Positions 26,456-27,288 of a stretch of DNA of 27,288 bases are shown here, in pieces. Numbering within the stretch: position 1 is the stretch's first letter; each line of letters opens with the position of its first letter. The notes beneath the pieces were generated by a model. The model saw nothing but the letters and a program-made list of their open reading frames with translations, did no database searches and was not told where the DNA came from. The stretch spans positions 1 through 27,288 of the forward strand of contig DATAEK010000287.1 in assembly GCA_036258055.1 (NCBI GenBank), read 5' to 3'. A program made the position numbers and the translations under genes. Source of the stretch: DATAEK01 sp036258055. GTDB taxonomy: Bacteria; Acidobacteriota; Vicinamibacteria; Vicinamibacterales; 2-12-FULL-66-21.

Positions 26456-26660
26456 TGGTGGATAACCTGGACCTGGATCCAAGAGGTCCGTGCGGCCTGC
26501 GCTGAGGGACCGCGAATTCTTGACACCCCTTCGAAGCGCGTAGTACGCTGGCCGGTCTTACTTATAGGAATGTGGGGCCGGGGGCGGCGCCAACGGGTGG
26601 ACGCAGTCGGAAGACCCGAACGGTGTGCCGCTCGACGCGACGAGGGCGGGAGGAGAGGCG
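26456..26660 (+). promoter_or_regulatory. Gap before the STAS gene with candidate promoter
   Basis: TTGACA (26520-26525), an 18-bp spacer and TACGCT (26544-26549) make a plausible promoter for the STAS gene. A small hairpin GGACCT/AGGTCC (26469-26489) lies just after the pump stop but has no T run, so it is not a convincing terminator. Confidence 0.5.
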
Positions 26661-27002
26661 ATGCAGATCGATGAGCGAATCGTCGACGGAGTGACGATTC
26701 TTGATCTCAAGGGCAAGATGACGCTTGGCGAGGGAGACGAGCTCCTCAAGGACAAGATCAACTCCCTGATTCAGCAGGATCGCAAGAAGCTGCTGTTGAA
26801 TCTCGAGGGGGTGCCCTACATCGACAGCGCGGGCCTCGGCGAGATCGTCCGGACCTACACGACGGTGAGCCGTCAGGGCGGCAAACTGAAGCTCCTGAAC
26901 CTGACGAAACGGATCCAGGATCTGCTCGCGATCACCAAGCTTCTGACCGTGTTCGAGACCTACGAGTCCGAGCCGGACGCAATCAAGAGCTTCGGCGGTT
27001 AG
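26661..27002 (+). CDS. STAS-domain protein (anti-anti-sigma factor type)
   Basis: A 113-residue single STAS domain, like SpoIIAA/RsbV antagonists of anti-sigma kinases. It starts MQIDERIVDGVTILDLKGKM, has LLLNLEGVPYIDSAGLGEI with the likely phosphorylated Ser56 in the DSAGLG loop, and ends in helices with ITKLLTVFETYESEPDAI. The ATG at 26661 is preceded by GGGAGGAGA at a good distance; a longer frame from 26625 has no such site and no conserved residues. No kinase or phosphatase partner is next to it, so its target is unknown. The next gene begins 28 bp downstream. Confidence 0.92.
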   Translation: MQIDERIVDGVTILDLKGKMTLGEGDELLKDKINSLIQQDRKKLLLNLEGVPYIDSAGLGEIVRTYTTVSRQGGKLKLLNLTKRIQDLLAITKLLTVFETYESEPDAIKSFGG

Positions 27003-27004
27003 TC

Positions 27005-27027
27005 AGCGCGGCCGCACCCGCCGCGCT
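27005..27027. repeat. GC hairpin between STAS and UbiA-family genes
   Basis: AGCGCGGC and GCCGCGCT are exact inverted copies (8 bp) around a 7-nt loop, filling most of the 28-bp gap and ending 3 nt before the next ATG. It has no T run. It may tune translation of the next gene or be incidental. Confidence 0.45.
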
Positions 27028-27030
27028 CAG

Positions 27031-27288
27031 ATGGCGCGACACCCCATTCCGGACATCATCGAGCGACCGGCGCCGAGGCAGGATCCCGTTCGATACACCT
27101 CGGCGTCCGATACCCGTGGCAAGGGCCCCAGCCCGTCTCTGGCGGCCAACCTCTTCTCCTCGCTTCGCCCGTCGCAGTGGACGAAGAACCTCATCATCCT
27201 CGCCGCGCTGATGTTCGGGCAGCGGTTGCTGGATCCGCTATCTCTCGCCTACGCGGGCGCGGCGTTCGTCATCTTCTGCGCGCTGTCT
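27031..27288 (+). CDS. UbiA-family prenyltransferase, decaprenyl-phosphate phosphoribosyltransferase-like (partial)
   Basis: The frame from ATG 27031 is open to the window end (86 codons). After a polar ~40-residue lead comes SLRPSQWTKNLIILAALMFG, which matches the N-terminal signature of DPPR-synthase-like UbiA proteins (SxRPxQWxKN followed by a membrane helix). Then LAYAGAAFVIFCALS begins the next helix. Such enzymes transfer phosphoribose to a polyprenyl phosphate at the membrane; the conserved Asp motifs that would confirm this lie beyond the edge. It closely follows the STAS gene on the same strand. Confidence 0.8.
   Translation, partial: MARHPIPDIIERPAPRQDPVRYTSASDTRGKGPSPSLAANLFSSLRPSQWTKNLIILAALMFGQRLLDPLSLAYAGAAFVIFCALS

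Noticed and set aside
26469..26489. Hairpin GGACCT/AGGTCC after the RND pump as a terminator
   Set aside because: Only 6 bp with no following T run; kept only as a note in the gap annotation.

Overview
The window looks like a chromosomal housekeeping region of a GC-rich Gram-negative bacterium. The partial 16S gene at the left edge (minus strand) reads inward from a canonical AGAGTTTGATCCTGGCTCAG. Its V1 region resembles Acidobacteriota of the Vicinamibacteria (subdivision 6) type. A Ser/Thr kinase fused to a PD40 propeller and dispersed GC-rich intergenic repeats also fit that group. The class-level placement comes from sequence memory and was not computed.

Layout. 1-1043: 5' end of a minus-strand 16S gene, its leader with a boxA-like motif, two tandem TTGACA/17-bp promoters, and repeat copy A. 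1044-4080: tyrS (minus) with an unusual C-terminal extension, a divergent Tat-exported metallophosphoesterase, and an ICMT-like membrane methyltransferase. 4053-14742: a long minus-strand cluster, in transcription order M16 peptidase, [repeat C], purB, purS, [repeat B], purQ, purL, purF, a secreted HEAT-repeat protein, purM, purN. 14926-16011: rlmN on plus. 16027-21176: minus-strand block with a broken Ser/Thr kinase gene, mtaB, purE and purD; purD, purE and mtaB are tightly packed. 21441-22114: rpsU with a structured leader, a double zinc-ribbon protein, and a strong rho-independent terminator. 22192-26455: RND efflux adaptor and pump. 26661-27002: a STAS-domain protein. 27031-27288: the start of a UbiA-family prenyltransferase cut by the window edge.

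Together the pur genes cover GAR formation (purD), GAR formylation (purN), FGAM synthesis (purS/Q/L), AIR synthesis (purM), AIR carboxylation (purE), the first step (purF) and adenylosuccinate lyase (purB). purC, purH and purK are not in the window.

The most unusual feature is a family of intergenic elements present three times (about 765-1005, 11424-11561 and 13179-13455). Each has a highly similar 56-bp core plus stem-loops in which the GGGG-CCCCAC-CCCC centre is constant while the outer stem differs between copies yet still pairs. All copies lie in the same orientation relative to the flanking minus-strand genes. Two run directly into the start codons of purQ and purB, and the third abuts the -35 box of the upstream rRNA promoter. 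No CRISPR array, transposase, tRNA or phage gene was seen.
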